A stretch of DNA of 64,000 nucleotides from Sphingomonas sp. HF-S4 (GCF_032911445.1 NZ_JAWJEJ010000001.1:248001-312000), one strand, 5' to 3'. Positions 33,508 to 46,400 are shown, counted from the stretch's first letter. Program-made: numbers and translations. Notes: generated by a model not told the origin, from the sequence alone.

Positions 33508-35277
33508 ATGACCCTTCCCCAGATTCTGTCGGTGTCCGTCCTCACCGGCATGATGCTGCTCTTCGTCTGGGGACGGTTCCGCTACGATCTGGTCGCGATC
33601 ATGGCGCTGCTCGCGGCGCTGGCGGTGGGGATCGTCAAGCCCAAGGACGCGTTCACCGGCTTCTCCGACGACATCGTCATCATCGTCGGTTCGGCGCTCG
33701 TGCTCTCGGGCGCGGTGCAGCGATCGGGGGTGATCGAAGGCGCGATGCTGGTGCTCCAGCGGCGGGTGCGGCGGATCCGCTCGCAATTGCTGCTGCTCTG
33801 CGCGAGCGTCGGCTTCGCCTCGGCGCTGGTCAAGAATATCGGCGCGCTGGCGATGATGATGCCGGTCGCGTTCCAGATGGCCAAGCGCTCGAACGCGGGG
33901 CCCGCGGTGTTCCTGATGCCGATGGCGTTCGCCTCGCTGCTCGGCGGGCTGATCACGCTGATCGGCACCTCGCCGAACATCATCGTCAGCCGCGTGCGCG
34001 AGGAGATGACCGGCCAGCCTTTCGGGATGTTCGACTATGCCCCGGTAGGACTCGGGCTCACGCTGATCGGGCTGGTCTTCCTGCGCTTCGGCTATCGGCT
34101 GCTCCCGCGAGACCGCCGCGCCGCGGCGACGCTGGGCGAGGCGATGGACATCCAGGACTACGTCACCGAGGCCGAGATTCCCGGCGGCTCCCCCGCGATC
34201 GACGAGACCGTCGCCGAGTTCCGCGCGCGCCACGATGACGACGTCACGGTCACGATGATCGTGCGCGACGGCATCCGCAGCACGCCGTTTCCCGACACGA
34301 TCCTCAAACCCGACGACCTGCTGATCCTGGCCGGCGCGCCCGATGCGCTCGAGCGGGTGATCGCCGCCGATGGCCTCGAACTCGAGGGTCAGCACCGCGA
34401 GCAGCCCGAAGGCTCGGGGCGCGAAGTCGGCGTGCTCGAGGCGGTGATCGGCACCGAGAGCCCGCTGATCGGCCGCACTGCCGGGCGGCTGGGGCTCCAC
34501 GAGCGATTCGGCGTCAATCTGATCGCGGTCTCGCGCCAGGGCGAACGGCTCGCGCGGCGGCTGGCCAATATCGAGCTCGCGGCGGGCGACGTCGTGGTGC
34601 TGCAGGGGCCGCTCGAGCTCCTGTTCGAGCGACTGGGTGAACTGGGCTGCCTGCCGCTCGCCGAGCGCACGCTACGGCTGGGCAGCGCCCGGAAGGGCCT
34701 TTTGCCGCTGGCGATCCTCGGCGTCGCGATGCTCGCCACCGCGACCGGGCTGGTGCCGGTGGCGGTGGCCTTCTTCGCCGCGGCGGCGCTGACCGTGCTC
34801 AGCGGCGCGCTGCCGGTGCGCGAGGCCTATGACCATATCGAATGGCCGATCCTGGTGATGCTCGGGGCGCTGATCCCGGTAAGCGACACGCTGCGCAGCA
34901 CCGGCACCACCGTGCTGATCGGCGACTGGCTGAGCCAGGTCGCGGCATCGCTGCCGCCGTGGGGCGCGGTCGCGCTGATCCTCGCCGCCGCGATGGCGGT
35001 GACGCCGTTCCTCAACAATGCCGCGACGGTGCTGGTGATGGCGCCGATCGCCGCGACCTTCGCCACCGAACTCGGCTATCGGCCCGAGGCGTTCCTGATG
35101 GCGACGGCGGTAGGGGCGGGGTGCGATTTCCTCACTCCGATCGGCCACCAGTGCAACACGCTGGTGATGGGGCCGGGCGGCTACCGCTTTTCCGACTATG
35201 CCCGGCTGGGAGCGCCGCTGTCGCTGATCGTGCTGGTGGTGGGAACGCCGCTGATCCTGTGGGTTTGGCCGGTGTGA
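33508..35277 (+). CDS. SLC13/ArsB-type permease with TrkA-C domains
   Basis: 589 residues. Helices in two halves (residues about 1-190 and 395-589) with NIGALAMMMPVAFQMA, LITLIGTSPNIIVS and a mirrored NNAATVLVMAPIAATF in the second, the divalent-anion symporter pattern. The cytoplasmic middle (about 210-385) holds two RCK C-terminal-type units (TPFPDTILKPDDLLILAG and GERLARRLANIELAAGDVVV), thought to sense ligand or gate. Likely carries a dicarboxylate or sulfate-like anion; the substrate is not evident. Flanked by repeats on both sides, so it is a single-gene unit. Confidence 0.9.
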   Translation: MTLPQILSVSVLTGMMLLFVWGRFRYDLVAIMALLAALAVGIVKPKDAFTGFSDDIVIIVGSALVLSGAVQRSGVIEGAMLVLQRRVRRIRSQLLLLCASVGFASALVKNIGALAMMMPVAFQMAKRSNAGPAVFLMPMAFASLLGGLITLIGTSPNIIVSRVREEMTGQPFGMFDYAPVGLGLTLIGLVFLRFGYRLLPRDRRAAATLGEAMDIQDYVTEAEIPGGSPAIDETVAEFRARHDDDVTVTMIVRDGIRSTPFPDTILKPDDLLILAGAPDALERVIAADGLELEGQHREQPEGSGREVGVLEAVIGTESPLIGRTAGRLGLHERFGVNLIAVSRQGERLARRLANIELAAGDVVVLQGPLELLFERLGELGCLPLAERTLRLGSARKGLLPLAILGVAMLATATGLVPVAVAFFAAAALTVLSGALPVREAYDHIEWPILVMLGALIPVSDTLRSTGTTVLIGDWLSQVAASLPPWGAVALILAAAMAVTPFLNNAATVLVMAPIAATFATELGYRPEAFLMATAVGAGCDFLTPIGHQCNTLVMGPGGYRFSDYARLGAPLSLIVLVVGTPLILWVWPV

Positions 35278-35280
35278 TTA

Positions 35281-35455
35281 TAATTCCTCCTCGAGCTTGC
35301 TCCGGGAGGGACCGCGCCCGCAGGGCGTGGTGGAGGGGCCGCCGCGAAGACGGCGGTGTGGCTATCGGCGAGCGAGAACCGCGCCTGCGGCGCGGCCCCT
35401 CCACCATGCTGCGCATGGTCCCCCTCCCCGAGCAAAGCTCGGGGAGGAATTGAAG
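35281..35455. repeat. Nested long palindrome between convergent genes
   Basis: About 175 bases in which outer arms (TTCCTCCTCGAGCTTGCTCC against GAGCAAAGCTCGGGGAGGAA) and inner arms (GGTGGAGGGGCCGC against GCGGCCCCTCCACC) are complementary. It may fold into one long hairpin with a side stem. It sits between the SLC13 gene and the convergent VOC gene, so it can serve as a terminator, and is of the GC-rich repeat class seen elsewhere in the window. No gene. Confidence 0.7.
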
Positions 35456-35821
35456 TCACCGGCTCGACAGCACGAAGGTGTTGCCGTCGGGATCGCGGAA
35501 CTTGGCGAAATTGCCCCAGGGCTGCTTCTCCGGCGGGCCTTCGAATTCGACGCCGCGCGCGCTGAGCTGCTGGTAGGTGTACTCGACATCGTCGCAGGCG
35601 AACGATCCGTTGAAGAAGCTGCCGATCCGGTCTTCCTGCCCCTCGGGGGTGAACAGCACCACGCCGGTCTCGGCGCCAGGGATGCCCAGCTCGATCCAGC
35701 GCTTGCCCGGGCCCATCGGCTGGTCGGTGACGATGCGGAAGCCCATCTTGTCGGTCCAGAAGGCGAGTGCGCGATCCTGGTCCGAAGTGGGCACGGTGAC
35801 GAACTTGAGCGACTTGATCAT
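35456..35821 (-). CDS. VOC-family (glyoxalase-fold) protein
   Basis: 121 residues, one vicinal-oxygen-chelate module: SLKFVTVPTSDQDRALAFWT at the start, FACDDVEYTYQQLSARGVEF in the middle and FAKFRDPDGNTFVLSSR at the end. It differs from the VOC protein at 19 kb. Possible dioxygenase, lyase or resistance-type binding protein; no substrate clue. The gene begins 38 bases from the divergent HTH gene. Confidence 0.85.
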   Translation of the reverse strand: MIKSLKFVTVPTSDQDRALAFWTDKMGFRIVTDQPMGPGKRWIELGIPGAETGVVLFTPEGQEDRIGSFFNGSFACDDVEYTYQQLSARGVEFEGPPEKQPWGNFAKFRDPDGNTFVLSSR

Positions 35822-35858
35822 GCGCCAAGGCTAGCGCGAGCGATTGTCCGGGGCGAGC

Positions 35859-36170
35859 ATGGCAGCTATTGCTATGGTAATGGCTGCGTCCCTCGAACTC
35901 GATCGCTACGTCGTCGATGTGCTGATGCCCGATCTGGTCGGGCATGACCGCAAGCCCTCGGCGTTCCTGGTCTATCTGCTGATCGAGGCGCTCGACGTGG
36001 CACGCGAACCGCTCGGCTATTCGGCACTCGCGGAGCGCACGGGGTTGTCGCGCCGGACGTGCCAGGACGCTATTGCGCATCTCGAGCGGCGCGGGCTGAT
36101 CGCCGTCGAGCGGCGCGCGGACAACGAGGCGGCGTGGTTCCGCCCGCTACGACCCTGGATACGGAGGTAG
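35859..36170 (+). CDS. Winged-helix (MarR/HTH-type) protein
   Basis: About 103 residues. LGYSALAERTGLSRRTCQDA is a helix-turn-helix and HLERRGLIAVERRADNEAAW the following wing. The N-terminus (SLELDRYVVDVLMPDLVGHD) precedes it. Start codons at 35859, 35874 and 35880 are all possible, and no ribosome site decides. The stop lies two bases upstream of the quinone oxidoreductase ATG, so they are cotranscribed and it may regulate that gene. Confidence 0.75.
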   Translation: MAAIAMVMAASLELDRYVVDVLMPDLVGHDRKPSAFLVYLLIEALDVAREPLGYSALAERTGLSRRTCQDAIAHLERRGLIAVERRADNEAAWFRPLRPWIRR

Positions 36171-36172
36171 TG

Positions 36173-37144
36173 ATGGCACGAATGGCGCGGATCGAGCGGA
36201 CGGGCGGGCCCGAGGTGATCGGCTGGGTCGATATGGATCTGCCGCCGCCGGGGCCCGGCGAAGTGCGCGTGCGCAACAAGGCGGTCGGGCTCAACTTCAT
36301 CGACACCTATCATCGCTCGGGGCTCTATCCGGTGCCGCTCCCCGGCGGGCTCGGGCTCGAGGCGGCGGGCGTGATCGAGGCGCTGGGCGAGGGCGTCACC
36401 GGTTTCGCCGCGGGCGATCGCGTCGCGAGCTTCGGGCCGATCGGCGCCTATGCGACTGAGCGCAACGTGCCCGCCGCCGGCCTGTTCAAGCTCCCAGGTG
36501 GTATCGACTTCGAGACCGCCGCCGCGATCACGCTCAAGGGACTGACCGCCGAGTTCCTGATCGAACGCGCCGCGAAGGTGCAACCCGGCTGGACCGTGCT
36601 CGTCCACGCGGCAGCCGGCGGGGTGGGGCAGATCCTGGTCCAGTGGCTCAAGGCGATCGGCGCCGAAGTGATCGGCACCGTTGGCAGCGAGGCCAAGGTC
36701 GAAGTCGCGCGCAATGCCGGTGCCGATCACATCCTGCTCTCGCGCAGCGAGGACGTTGCGGCGCAGGCGCGCGCAATCACCGGCGGCGTCGGGGTGGCTG
36801 CGGTGTTCGACGGCGTCGGCAAGGCGACCTGGCAGGTCTCGCTCGCCGCCGCACAGCGCCGCGGGCTGATCCTCAGCTACGGCAATGCCAGCGGCCCGGT
36901 GCAAGGCGTCGATCTTGCCGCGCTCAACGATCACGGCTCGCTGTTCGTCACCCGGCCCAAGCTGTTCGACTATTATGTCACGCCCGAGGAGCGCGAAGCG
37001 GGGGCCGCGCGGCTGTTCGCGATGCTCGAAAGGGGCGCGGTCCGCGCGGAGATCGGCCAGAGATTCGCACTTGAAGATGTCGCCGAAGCGCATCGCCTGC
37101 TCGAAGCCGGCAAGACGATCGGATCGACGGTTCTGCTACCGTGA
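36173..37144 (+). CDS. qor: NADPH:quinone oxidoreductase (zeta-crystallin type)
   Basis: 323 residues. The medium-chain dehydrogenase fold is seen in VGLNFIDTYHRSGLYPVPLP and the nucleotide motif VLVHAAAGGVGQILVQWLK near residues 142-160 (AxxGxVG). No zinc-ligand cysteines, so it is the zinc-free quinone-reductase branch. Reduces quinones by one electron at the expense of NADPH. GGAGG precedes ATG 36173. It follows the HTH gene closely. Confidence 0.93.
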   Translation: MARMARIERTGGPEVIGWVDMDLPPPGPGEVRVRNKAVGLNFIDTYHRSGLYPVPLPGGLGLEAAGVIEALGEGVTGFAAGDRVASFGPIGAYATERNVPAAGLFKLPGGIDFETAAAITLKGLTAEFLIERAAKVQPGWTVLVHAAAGGVGQILVQWLKAIGAEVIGTVGSEAKVEVARNAGADHILLSRSEDVAAQARAITGGVGVAAVFDGVGKATWQVSLAAAQRRGLILSYGNASGPVQGVDLAALNDHGSLFVTRPKLFDYYVTPEEREAGAARLFAMLERGAVRAEIGQRFALEDVAEAHRLLEAGKTIGSTVLLP

Positions 37145-37433
37145 TCCTGCCTGCGCTTGGCGATTTGCGGCCAAATCCCGCTTTCATCGTTGCCTAAGTC
37201 AATAATAATCAATCCGGAGCGGGACGATCGCCCTTGGACGCATCCTGCGTAGGGTGGGCCAATTGCCTAAAATTGCTTGTTAATAAATTTGCATTCGCTT
37301 GTTGCGGATTCTTCTCCGTGCTAATCCCTGTTGCAGGGTCGCACTGAGTTTCGGCAATGTCCGCGTAGACGGACCTGCCCAAGTCCAAATTTTGATGGGA
37401 ACGTAAGCAGTCGTACCTGGCTGTGAACGGGGG
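37145..37433 (+). promoter_or_regulatory. AT-rich upstream region of the giant gene
   Basis: The 289 bases before the giant frame are richer in A+T than their surroundings, most clearly 37190-37330 (for example AATTGCTTGTTAATAAATTT). I find no clear -35/-10 pair. A short hairpin GTCCG/CGGAC lies at 37359-37374 in the probable leader. No ORF or known riboswitch pattern is recognised. Confidence 0.4.
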
Positions 37434-40400
37434 ATGGATTCAATGCGCAAGTCCAGCAAGGCACGCCTTTTTTCGACGTGCCTGACCGGAGCGGTTCTCG
37501 TTGCGGCAATGCCCGCCTGGGGACAGACCAGCGAGGCTCCAACCTGGAAGCCGCGTGCCGAAGTCGATGCCCAGGTCGGCGAGAATATCGGGGTCTCGAC
37601 CTCGCTGTTCGCGCCGATCGCGCAGAATGATTCGGGGCTCGTCTATGTCGACGGCCGCATCGGCTACGACCAGCGCTTCGATCGCAACGGCTCGGCCACC
37701 GTCGGCGCCCGCTTCCGTGCCGGCGAGGATTTCGCGATCGGCGTCAATGCCGGCGCCGACTTTTATCGCTCGGATATCGGCAAGCGCGATCAGACGGCAG
37801 TGTCGCTGGGGCTCGAGGGTTTCTCGTCGGTGTTCGACGTGCGGATCAACTATCGGCTTCCGCTCAGCAAGATTGAGACGATTGGCTATATCGATCCCGC
37901 CGCGGCGCCTTCCGGAACCGGTGCGCTGGTGCTCGAAAACAACCGACTTTTCGAGCGCTATAGCGGTTTCCGGCTCGAAGCGATCCCGCTGGAGGGCTTC
38001 AATGTCGAAGCGGGCGTGCGCTTGCCGGTGGGCAGCAATGCCAGCATCCGCGGGTCGGCTGCCGGGTTCGACTATAGCGATTCCCGGGCCGACGACAATT
38101 ATCGCGGGTACCGCGTCGGGCTTGAGATGGACGTCGAAGACAAGGGCAGCGGCGCGCGCTTCACCTTTGGCGGCACCCTTGAGCATACCGAACGCTATGG
38201 CACCGACGCACGCGCCACGGTGCGGTTGTCGGTGCCCTTCGGCGGACGCGCGAGTGATCGCGGCGCCGTTCCGACCGGGCTCGACCGCCAGATGGGCGAC
38301 CGCGTGCGGCGCGATTACGTCGCGCGCTCGGGCAGTCGCTACACCGATCTGACGAGCTCGCGTTTCGCTATCGATGCGCGTACCGGCAATCCGTTCGGCG
38401 CATTCTATTATGCCAGCGGCACGGGGGCCGCCGGGTCGGCCGGCACGCTCGCGGCGCCGACGACGCTCGGCGACGCCGTCACCCGCGCCGGTGCCAACGG
38501 CGTCGTCGTGGCGCTGGGCAGCGGCGGCAATATCAACACCACCGGCGTCACGCTGGCGACCAACCAGTATCTGGTGGGCGGCGCCAGCGCAGTCGACGTG
38601 CGCCTGATCAACGGTAGCACCGTCGCCTACGGGGTCGGCGGCACCAACGGGGTGATCGTGGGCACAGCGGCGGGCACCCCCGCGGTCGCGCTCGGCCAGG
38701 GCTCGGTGGTCCGCGACGTCACCGTTCGCGGGGCGGGGGTCGGCATCGCCGCCAACGGCGTCGGCGGCTTCGCGCTCGATCGCGTCATAATCGAGAATAC
38801 CGGCGGCGCCGGGCTCTCGCTGACCAACACCCTGGGCTCGGTCGCGCTCACCGGCCTCACCGTGCGCGGCGGGGCGGGCGCGGGCGTCCTCATCAACGGC
38901 GGCAGCAGCATCAGCCTCGCCAATTCGACGATCTCGGGCGGTGCGGGCGCAGTCGACATCAACGATGGCGGCGCCAACGTCGCGGTCTCGCTGTCGAACC
39001 TCACGCTGTCGGCGACCGGCGGCAATGTCCTCGACATCGACGGATCGGGCGCCGGAACCGTCACCGTCACCAGCATGTCGGGGATCACCGTGCGCGGCGG
39101 CACCGGCGAGACCGGCGGGGTCAGCGTCCGCTCGGCGACCTTCGACGCGAACACCACCACTACGGGCATCCAGACGGTCAATGCCGGGCGGATGGAAGTC
39201 GGTACCACCGCGGCGCGGGTCAACGGCCAGGGCGTGTTCCTCACCGACGTCACCGGCAGCCTGAGCTTTGCCGATCTCGACATCGCCAACAGCAACGCGA
39301 CCGGACTCCGCGTGGCGAATCCGAAGGCGAACAACTTCACCCTGGCGACGCTCGACGGCACGATCGATACCGTCGGCGGCACCGCGGCCGACCTCGACCC
39401 GCTGACGATCGACCTGATCTTCGCCGGCATGCGCTCGGTCGGCGCGACCGGCCCCGGCGTGCGTCTCGATACCGTCCAGGGCGGCGGCACCGGCGGCAAC
39501 GCACTCACCATCGGCACGCTCACCGTCTCGAACAGCGGCGCCGAGGCGCTCGTCATCCTCAATTCGACCGGGCTTGTCCGCGTCAATGGCGGCACGGTGA
39601 CCAGCAGCGGCGGCAGCGCGGTGCGCGTCGGTACCGCGGGCGTCGCGGGCAGCGGCGGCAGCGTCAATTTGGTGTTCGGCGCGGCGATCACCGATACCGC
39701 CGGCGCGGCGCCGATCGTCGCGCTTTTCAATACGAGCGGCACGATCAGCTTCACCGGGCCGATCACCGGCACGGGCACCGGCGGCATCGTGCTCCAGGAC
39801 CTGCTGGCCGGCGCGTCGGTCAATTTCGGCGCGATCAATCTCACCGATACGATCGGCGACGCGGTCAGCCTCAACAACCTCGCCGGCGCGGTCCGCTTCA
39901 ACGGGCTGGTGACGATCGCCAATCCGACCGCGAACGGCATCGTCATCGGCAATGTCCCCGGCGGCGTGACCTTCGGCGATGTCGACATCACCGGGCTCGG
40001 CGACTTTACCGGGCTCGACGTGCGCGCCACCCAGGGCACGGTGCTGTTCAACACGCTCGACATCAGCGGCACCGGCGTGGGCACCGGCATCGACGTCACC
40101 GGATCGACCAACAGCGGCAACGTCATCGTCCTGACCGGCAGCGTGATCCAGAATGTCGATATCGGCGTCGACCTGACCAATGCCGCGATGACCGGCCAAT
40201 TCCGCTTCGGCGACGGCGACGGCGGCACGATGAACAGCCGCATCACCGCGAATACCCCGATCGTGATCGCGGGGATGAACACGACGCAGGGCAGCTATAA
40301 CTTTGCCGACGTGATGCTCCAGGGCGACATCACCAACATCACCGGCACGGGCTTCACGGCCTATTATGCGCAGGTCGGCGCGACCGGAAGCGGCACGCGC

Positions 40401-43400
40401 GACGACCCCGGCAGCCTTGCCGGCGCCGAAGCCTCGGGCGCGCAATATATCGTCCTGCTCAACGACGGCGTCGGCGCGCAGGACGTGTTCGACGCGACCA
40501 CCGCAGGCGGGTCGTTCGACCTTGCCGCGGGCCAGGCGCTGATCAGCTTCCTCAACCAGGACTTCTTCGCGGTCGGCAGCGCGAGCATGCCCGCCAATCT
40601 GATCCTCACCGGCGTGGGGCCCTCCGGGATCACCAATCCCTATGCCGGCTCGGGCGGCGCGGTGCTGACCACGACCCTTGCCGGCTCGGCGACGGTCAAC
40701 CTCGCGACCAACAGCAGCATCGACGGGCTCGTGATCCGCAACGCCGCCGGCGATGTCGGCGTCGAGGGCAGCGGCGTCGGCAACGTCCGCATTCTCAATT
40801 CGGACATCTCGGGCGCGGCCGGCGCGATCGCGATCAGCGACGGCGGCGCGGCAAGCTCGGTCCAGCTGACCAATCTCGACCTCGCCTCGACTTCGGGCGT
40901 GACGCTCGCGCTGAACGGCGCCGGGGCGGGGACGCTCAGCGTCTCGGCATCCAATGTCGATATCGCAGCCACCGGCACCAGCGCGGCGCTGTCGATCGCC
41001 GACGTCGAATCGACCGGGATCAGCTTCGGCTCGGTTACCACCGGCACGTCGGCGACCGGCGCGGTTTCGATCCAGAACGTCAGCGGCGGCAGCGTCGCGA
41101 TCGGCAGCGTCGCAGTCGCCGGGACCACGACGGGCGAGGGCATCTCGATCGAGGGCGCGAGCAGCGCGATCAGCATCGACTCGATCAACGTCGCGGGCAC
41201 TGCCGAGGATGCGGTTCGGCTGGTGGACAATAGCGGTGCGATCACCATCGGCACGATCAGCGCGGGCGCCAGTGGCGTAAGCGGCGACGGCGTCCAGCTC
41301 ACCCGCAATGGCGCGGTCTCGATCGGTGCGCTGGTGGTCAACGGCGCCAACGCCGGCCTCGCGATCGAGGATAGCCTGGGCAACGTCACGATCGGCGACG
41401 CGGCGATCAGCGGCGTCGGAAGCGGCGTGATCATCGACGGCGTCGGCACAAGCTCGGCCGTTTCGATCGGCGACCTGAGCATCAACGGCACTTCGGCGAC
41501 GGGCATCTCGCTCAGCCGCGTCGAGGGCGGCGTGACCTTCACCGGCACGACCGACATTACCGGCGTCGGTACCTCGGGCATCGTGCTCGGCGCGGGCAGC
41601 ACCGGCACGATCGGTTTCGGCGACGTCAACATCACCGGGCTTGCCGCCGGCACCACCGGCGTGATGGCGCGCGCCGCTTCGGGCACGATCACCTTCAACA
41701 CGCTCGACATCACCGGCGCCTCGACCACCGGCACGCGCGGCATCGACCTGACTGGCGCGACCTTCGCGACCAATTTCATCACTACCGAGAGCAGCAGCAT
41801 TACCGGTGTCGGCGTCGGGGTCGACCTCTCCAACGCCGCGATTACCGGCAGCTTCCGCTTCGGCGACGGATCGAGCACCGACGCCGATGGCGCCGCCTCG
41901 ACGATCGACGCCGTGGTGCCGATCGAGATCGCCGGGCTCAACGGCGGCGTCGGCAGCTACAATTTCGCCGATGTGAACCTGATCGGCGATACCAGCCGGC
42001 TGGTGACTTCGGCGACGACCTATTTCGTCGCGGCGGGCGCGACGGGCGCGGGCACGATGGCCGATCCGGGCAGCCTCTCTGGCGCCGAGGCTTCGGGCGC
42101 GCAGATCATCGTGCTGCTCAACAATCCCGCGGGCGGCCAGGATGTGCTCGACGCCGTCGACGCAGGTGGCAGCTTCGACATCGCTGCCGGCCAGTCGCTG
42201 CTCGGCTTCCTCAACGGCGACACGCTGACGCTGCCGGGCGGCGGCCCGGCCAATCTGATCGTCTTCGGGCTCACCCCGGGGCAGATCGTCAATCCGTTCA
42301 CCGGCTCGGGCGCGCCGATCCTCACCAATTCGGGCGGCGGCGATGGCGTGGTGCTCGCCTCGAATACCATCGTCGACGGCATCCTGATCGACGTCCCGGT
42401 CGGCATCGGCATCTACGCGTCGGGCGCCGCCAACGTCACGATCCGCAACAGCGTGATCGGCGGCGGATCGGGCGCGATCGGGCTCGCCGATGGCGGGCTC
42501 GCGGCCAGCGCGGCGCTGACCAACTTGCAGCTCACATCGGGCGGCAATGCAGTGCTGTCGCTCGACGGCACCGGCGCGGGCACGCTCGCGATCACCGCGC
42601 TCGACGATATCCGCATCCTGGGCGGCAATGGCGAGACGCTCGGTCTGTCCGGCCGCGACGTGCTCTTCGATGCCGACCTGACGACCGCGGGCATCCAGGC
42701 GCTCGCCGGCACGCTGCAGATCGGCACGACGGCGGCGCGGATCGGCGGACGCGGGCTCTATCTCGACGGCGCCGAGGGCACGACCGACCTCACCCTCGAC
42801 ATTGCGACCGACGGCGGCGCCGGCATCTACGCGCTGGGCGGCGCGGGCGGGCTGCAGCTCGGCATCGCCGGCGGCACGATCGACGTGGCCAATGCAGGCG
42901 GCGATTACGGCCTCTACCTGGAGAATCTCGGTTCGGCAGTGACGCTTGGCGCGCTCGATTATGCCGGCACCGGGGTGGCGGTGTGGAGCCAGAACGTCAC
43001 GGGCGCCGGGGCCGGCGGGCTCGCGCTCGACATCGCACGGCTGACCGTCGCCGACGGTGCCGGCGCCGCGATTCGCATGACCGGCGGCGCCAGCGGCAGC
43101 TTCAGCTTCGGCGCGGCCTCGTCGATCGGCACCACCACCGGCGCCGGCGCGATCTGGATCGACAATAGCGGCGCAAGCGCGCTCAATTATGCCGGCGGCA
43201 TCACCTATGCCGGCGCCAATGCGGCGGTGTACGTGGCCGGCGGGCATACCGGCACGATCGATATCGGGGGCACGATCGATGCGACCAGCGGCACTGGCCT
43301 CGTCTTCGACAATGCCGACGGCGTCTACAGCTTCACCGGCACGACCGCGATCGACGCCGGCGCCGCAGGGATCGTCGTCGCCAACGGGTCGGCGGGCACC

Positions 43401-46400
43401 TTCACCTTTGGCGCCGGCAGCTCGGTCGTCGCCGCCGGCGGGCCCGCGCTCCAGGTCTCCGATTCGAGCGCGGCGATCACCTATCTCGGCGCGCTCACCG
43501 CCTCGGGGGCCGGCAATGGGCTCGACATCGTCAATCACACCGGCGAGCTCGACTTCACCCTTGCGACGCTCGACCTCAGCGGCGGCACGACGCTCGGCTT
43601 CGACAATGCCGACGGCATCTACCGCTTCGGGTCGTTCGCCACGACCGGCGGCGCGACCATCGCGATCGTCAACGGCTCGGCCGGCGCCTTCACCTTCGGC
43701 GACGTCGAACTCGCGGGCATCGGCGCGGGCCAGACCGCGGTCGACCTGACCGGCGCGACCGGCAACGTCACCTTCCAGACGCTCGACATCACCGGCACCG
43801 GCGGCACCGGAATCGATCTCACCGGATCGACCACCGCGGCGAACATCATCGTCAGCGAGAGCAGCAATATCACCGGGCTCGACGTGGGCGTCGACCTCAC
43901 CAATGCCGCGATCACCGGCAATTTCCGCTATGGCGACGGATCGAACCTCGACGCCGACGGGGCAGCCTCGTCGATCAGCGCGGTCACCCCGCTGGTGATC
44001 GCCGGGCTGAATGGTGCCGTTGGCACCTATGATTTCGCCGATGTCGTGCTGACCGGCGACACCAGCACGCTCCAGACCAACAAGTCGATGTTCTGGGTCC
44101 AGGCCGGTGCCACCGGCGCGGGCACGCGCAGCGATCCCGGCAGCCTCGCCGCGGCCGAGGCGTCGGGCGCCCAGGTCATCATCCTGCTCGATACGCAGAT
44201 TGGTGCGGGTCAGGACGTGATCGACGGGGCCTCGGCCGGCGGCGGCTTCGATCTCAATGCCAATCAAAGCCTGCTCGGCTTCCTCAACGGCGACACGCTC
44301 AGCCTGGGCGGCGGCGCACCGGCCAATCTCCTCCTGTTCGGCATCGCCGGCGGCACGGTGACCAATCCCTATGCGGGGTCGGGCGCGGCGCTGCTCACCA
44401 CCAGCCAGGCCGGCGCTACCACCGTCAACCTCGCCTCGGGCGCAGTGATCGACGGCGTCGAGATCGGCAATCTCGACTGGCGCGGTGTGTACGGCGCCGG
44501 CGTGGTTGGAGCGACGATCCGCAACAGCGTGATCCACGGCGGCGTCAGCGCGATCCAGATCGTCGATGGTGGCGCCAGCGCCAGCATCGCGCTCAGCAAC
44601 CTCACGCTGTCGAGCGACACCGGCGACGTGCTCGCGCTGCTCCGCACCGGTGCCGGCCAGCTGACCGTCACCCAGCTTGCCGACATCACCATCGCCGGCG
44701 GCAACAGCGGCGCCGGGCTCAACAGCTTCGAGGCGATCTTCGACGCCGATCTCGCCACCGCGGGAATCCAGGCTGTCACCGGCACGGTGACCGTCGGCAG
44801 CGCCGGAAGCCGCGTCGGCGGCGCCGGACTGGTTCTCGAGGACGCGACCGGCGCGCTCAATCTCACGACCACCATCTACAACACCGATGAGGTCGGCCTT
44901 TTCGCCCTGGGCGGCGCCGGCGGCTTCGCGCTGACGATCACCGGCGGTAGCATCGACACCGGCCCGGTCACCACCACGGGCTCTGCGCTGTACCTTGCCG
45001 ATCTTCTGGCCGACATTCAGCTCGCCAGCGTCACCTATGCAGGGCCCGCTTCGGGCGTGACCGCGCTCAACGTGACCGGCGTCGGCACCGGCGGCCGGGC
45101 GCTCGATATCGGCACGCTGACCGTCGCCAGCGGCGCCAATCGCGGTATCTTCCTCGACGGCACGACCAGCGGCAATTTCAGCTTCGGCGCGGGCTCGTCG
45201 ATCGTCGGGACCACGGCGGCGGGCATCGAGCTGGGCAACAGCGGCGCGGGCAGCCTCAACTATCTCGGCAACATCACCGGGGTGACTGCCGGCGCGCTGG
45301 TGTCGGTGACCAGCGGCCATATCGGCACAGCTAGCTTCAGCGGCACGCTGAGCGCCACCGGCGGCACCGGGCTCCAGTTCGACAATGCCGACGGCACCTA
45401 CACCTTCTCGGGCACCACCACGCTCAACGGCGGCGACGCGGGCATCGATATCGTGGGCGGCTCGGCCGGCACCTTCGCCTTTGGCACGGGCACGTCGGTC
45501 ACCAGCCCGAGCGGCACCGGGATCAACATCGCGAACTCGACTGCGGGCATCACCTATTCGGGCAACCTGACCTACGCGACCGCTGGCCAGGCCGCGATTG
45601 CCGTCGTCAATCATTCGGGCGGGACGATCGCCTTCCAGACGGGCACGATCAACGCGACCAACGGCACCGGGCTTCAGTTCGACAATGCCGACGGCACCTA
45701 CAATTTCACCGGCACCACTACGCTCAATGGCGGCGACGCCGGCATCGACATCGTCAACGGATCGGGCGGCACCTTTGCCTTTGGCACGGGCACGTCGGTC
45801 ACCAGCCCGAGCGGCACCGGCATCAGTGTCCAGAACTCGACTGCCGGCATCGCCTATTCGGGTAATCTGACCTATGCCACTGCGGGGCAGTTCGCGATCC
45901 AGGTTGCGGGCCATTCGGGCGGCACGATCACCTTCCAGACCGGTACGATAAACGCGACCAATGGCAGCGGCGCGCAGTTCGATAACGCCGACGGCACCTA
46001 TGATTTCACCGGCACCACCACGCTCTCGGGCACCGCGGCGGGCTTCGATATCGTCAATGGTTCGAGCGGGACGTTCGGCTTCGGATCCGGCACGACCATC
46101 GACGCCACCGTACTGGGCTTGGGTCTGAGCAACTCGACCGCGAACGTGACCTTCGCCGGCACGCTGAACTCGAGCGCGGGCTATGCCTTTGCGGCTAATG
46201 CCGACCAGAGTACGCTCGACATCAGCGCGGCTACGCTGAACGTCACCAGCCTGGGCCTCAACTTCAACAACGCCGACGGCACCTACACCTTCGGCTCGTT
46301 CGCCCTCTCCAATGGCGCGAGCATCATCGTTGCGAACGATTCTGCCGGCAGCCTGACCTTCGGCGACGTCGACATCAGCGGAATCGGAGCGGGCCAGACC

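Noticed and set aside
45363..46262. Regular repeats that could suggest a CRISPR array
   Set aside because: The period is 300 bases, in frame, and the units encode protein; there are no short repeats with unique spacers and no cas genes.
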